NCBI GenBank assembly: GCA_027422505.1
Contig: JAPQWV010000018.1
Location: 11,054,001-11,118,000 of the forward strand
DNA: 64,000 nt
Direction: 5' to 3'
From: Craterostigma plantagineum
Taxonomy: Eukaryota; Streptophyta; Magnoliopsida; Lamiales; Linderniaceae
Shown here in pieces: positions 62,492 through 64,000 of the stretch. The position numbers and the translations under genes were made by a program. Positions within the stretch are counted from its first letter, which is position 1. Every line of letters starts with the position of its first letter. The notes below the pieces were generated by a model. It made no database searches. It saw nothing but the letters and a program-made list of their open reading frames with translations, and had not been told where the DNA came from.

Positions 62492-64000
62492 TTGCAGGTC
62501 TGTCATGTGTGGTATCTAGACTCGGGTTGCTCCACACACATGACGGGGAACAAGGAGCTGTTGAGCAACTTCTCCGAGCGCTATCTCGGAAGGGTCTCCT
62601 TTGGAAACAGTCAAATGGCGCCAATTCTCGAAACTGGTGATCTCGTCCATGACAAACTGACGATCAAGGGCATCTCTTACGTTGATGGTTTGAGCTACAA
62701 TCTCTTCAGCATAGGTCGTTTTTGCCATAAAGGATACAAGGTTCTCTTCGAATCTGACATCTGCAGCATTATAGATGCATCGGAACTGCCACTTCTTTCT
62801 GGAACGCGCACGTCTCACCTCTACGTACTCAATCTCACGACCTCTCGACCAGTATGCCTTCTCTCTCGGGCTGCACCTAAGTTGAATGATCTATGGCACC
62901 GACGGCTTTCACATCTCAATTTCAAGACTATCAACAAACTGCGTCAAAATAAACTCGTCAACGGTCTACCCCAACTAACATATCATAAGGAACACCTCTG
63001 CTCTGCCTGTGAATTGGGGAAGATGAAGCGATCGTCTCACATATCCAAGGAAACACCGTCCTCTAAGCTCATCCTCGAGCTCTTACATATGGATCTATGT
63101 GGCCCAATGCCTACGGCCACACTCGGAGGAAGACGGTATATTCTTGTGATTGTCGACGATTTTTCACGCTACACATGGACGAAACTCATTCGTACAAAGG
63201 ATGAAGTTCCTGATATAATTATCGAGTTTGTTGTTACGTCCCAAACTCTTCATCAACAGAAGGTTCGGATTATCAGAACTGACAACGGAACTGAGTTTAA
63301 GAACAAGAAGCTCAGTGATTTCTATGCCACTCAGGGCATCACTCAGCAGTTCTCAGCTGTGAAGACACCGGAACAGAATGGTGTCGTTGAGCGTAAGAAC
63401 AGGACACTAGTTGAAGCAGCCAGGACTCTCCTAATTCAATCCGGCCTTCCTCACACTCTTTGGGGCGAAGCAATTCAAACGGCTTGTTACACCGGGCTTC
63501 CATCCACAAGAGATTCAACCCCACTCCATACGAGATGTTGAACAACCGTCGTATACCAGATATATCTTATCTAAGGGTCTTCGGATGCCGATGTTTTGTT
63601 GCCAACGATCGTCAACATCTTGGGAAGCTTGATCCAAAAGCACTCGAAGGAATCTTTGTTGGTTATTCACTAAACTCGAAGGCATACAGAGTCTATCTTA
63701 AGGAGAAACGATCTGTCATTGAGAGCACAAATGTCACCTTTGACGAAAGCGAAGGCGACCTCATGGCTTCTGCTCATATTAGTCCAGAACCAGGTCTTCT
63801 ACAGTCGTTGACAAAAGGTCAACCTTCAACGGCGGGAACTTCCTCATCTGAGGGCAACTCTGGTGAACTGGACCTCGATCTACTTTTCGAGTACTTCTAT
63901 CCAGTTCCCAAGACTCCCGCCGCCACCACTGAACCTACCGCTGCACCCACTCCACCTACACCACCAGCTATCGGCAATGACGTCGTCCCTCCAAACTTGG
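62492..64000 (+). pseudogene. pol: Copia-4, SIRE-like protease and integrase, running off the window
   Basis: WYLDSGCSTHMTGNKELLSN (protease site), YVDGLSYNLFSIGRFCHKGY, then LWHRRLSHLNFKTINKLRQN to CSACELGKMKRSS (zinc-binding segment). The integrase has MDLCGPMPTATLGGRRYILV, IRTDNGTEFKNKKLSDFYAT and EQNGVVERKNRT, so all three acidic residues are present. Near 63490 a few bases are missing after TACYT and the frame shifts; it continues in a different frame (FNPTPYEMLNNRRIPDISYL, CFVANDRQHLGKLDPKALEG) to the window end. It is diverged from Copia-1 and better preserved. Confidence 0.85.

Overview
This is a stretch of plant (angiosperm, probably eudicot) nuclear genome made almost entirely of transposable elements. 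The evidence is tRNA-Met-type primer sites (TGGTATCAGAGC), Ty1/copia and Ty3/gypsy polyproteins, two Cassandra-type LTR loci carrying 5S-rRNA-like promoters, a Mutator-like fold-back MITE, DUF1985/Ulp1 and RPA-like transposon passengers, and the first part of a plant BAHD acyltransferase. No intact host gene was found. The species cannot be named from the sequence.

Layout. 1-7950: minus-strand remains of two Ulp1-like (C48) protease genes, one with a DUF1985 exon, and an RPA70-like gene, all with in-frame stops. 7961-8010: (TA)n. 8876-12540: an AT-rich array with a period of about 1.2 kb and decayed edges. 13082-13991: a nearly complete Cassandra TRIM. 14677-23888: a composite of three copies (A, B, C) of a gag-only LTR element (TR-GAG type), with microhomology deletions, an inverted LTR segment, and a truncated antisense copia (Copia-3) between copies B and C. 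24413-24885: a BAHD acyltransferase pseudogene cut off by a fold-back MITE (24886-25475). 25541-25998: a solo Cassandra LTR. 25999-26221: a fragment of a gypsy LTR.

26222-60290 is one SIRE-like copia (Copia-1, minus strand) with a 333-bp 5' LTR, its own gag-pol and an extra ORF downstream of pol (ORF2, env-like position). Two younger elements sit inside it. A Tekay/Del-like gypsy (29135-38790) has 2.5-kb LTRs and a perfect TTCTT target duplication and splits ORF2. A second copia (Copia-2, 43866-53790) has two 2303-bp LTRs and a perfect TCGTC target duplication and splits the RT/RNase H region. Removing both rejoins the Copia-1 reading frames, so the order of insertion is clear. 60291-64000 holds plus-strand SIRE-like sequence: a decayed relative of Copia-1, then a better preserved SIRE-like element that runs off the window.

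How the pieces work together: Copia-2 is the best preserved (one frameshift, all catalytic motifs present). The gypsy has near-identical LTRs but has lost the integrase catalytic Glu. Copia-1 and Copia-3 have lost a catalytic RT Asp. The TR-GAG and Cassandra elements encode no polymerase and would depend on enzymes supplied in trans. The most unusual structures are the TR-GAG composite, the ~1.2-kb array, and the ORF2 of Copia-1 with a well-formed 3' splice site at its start.
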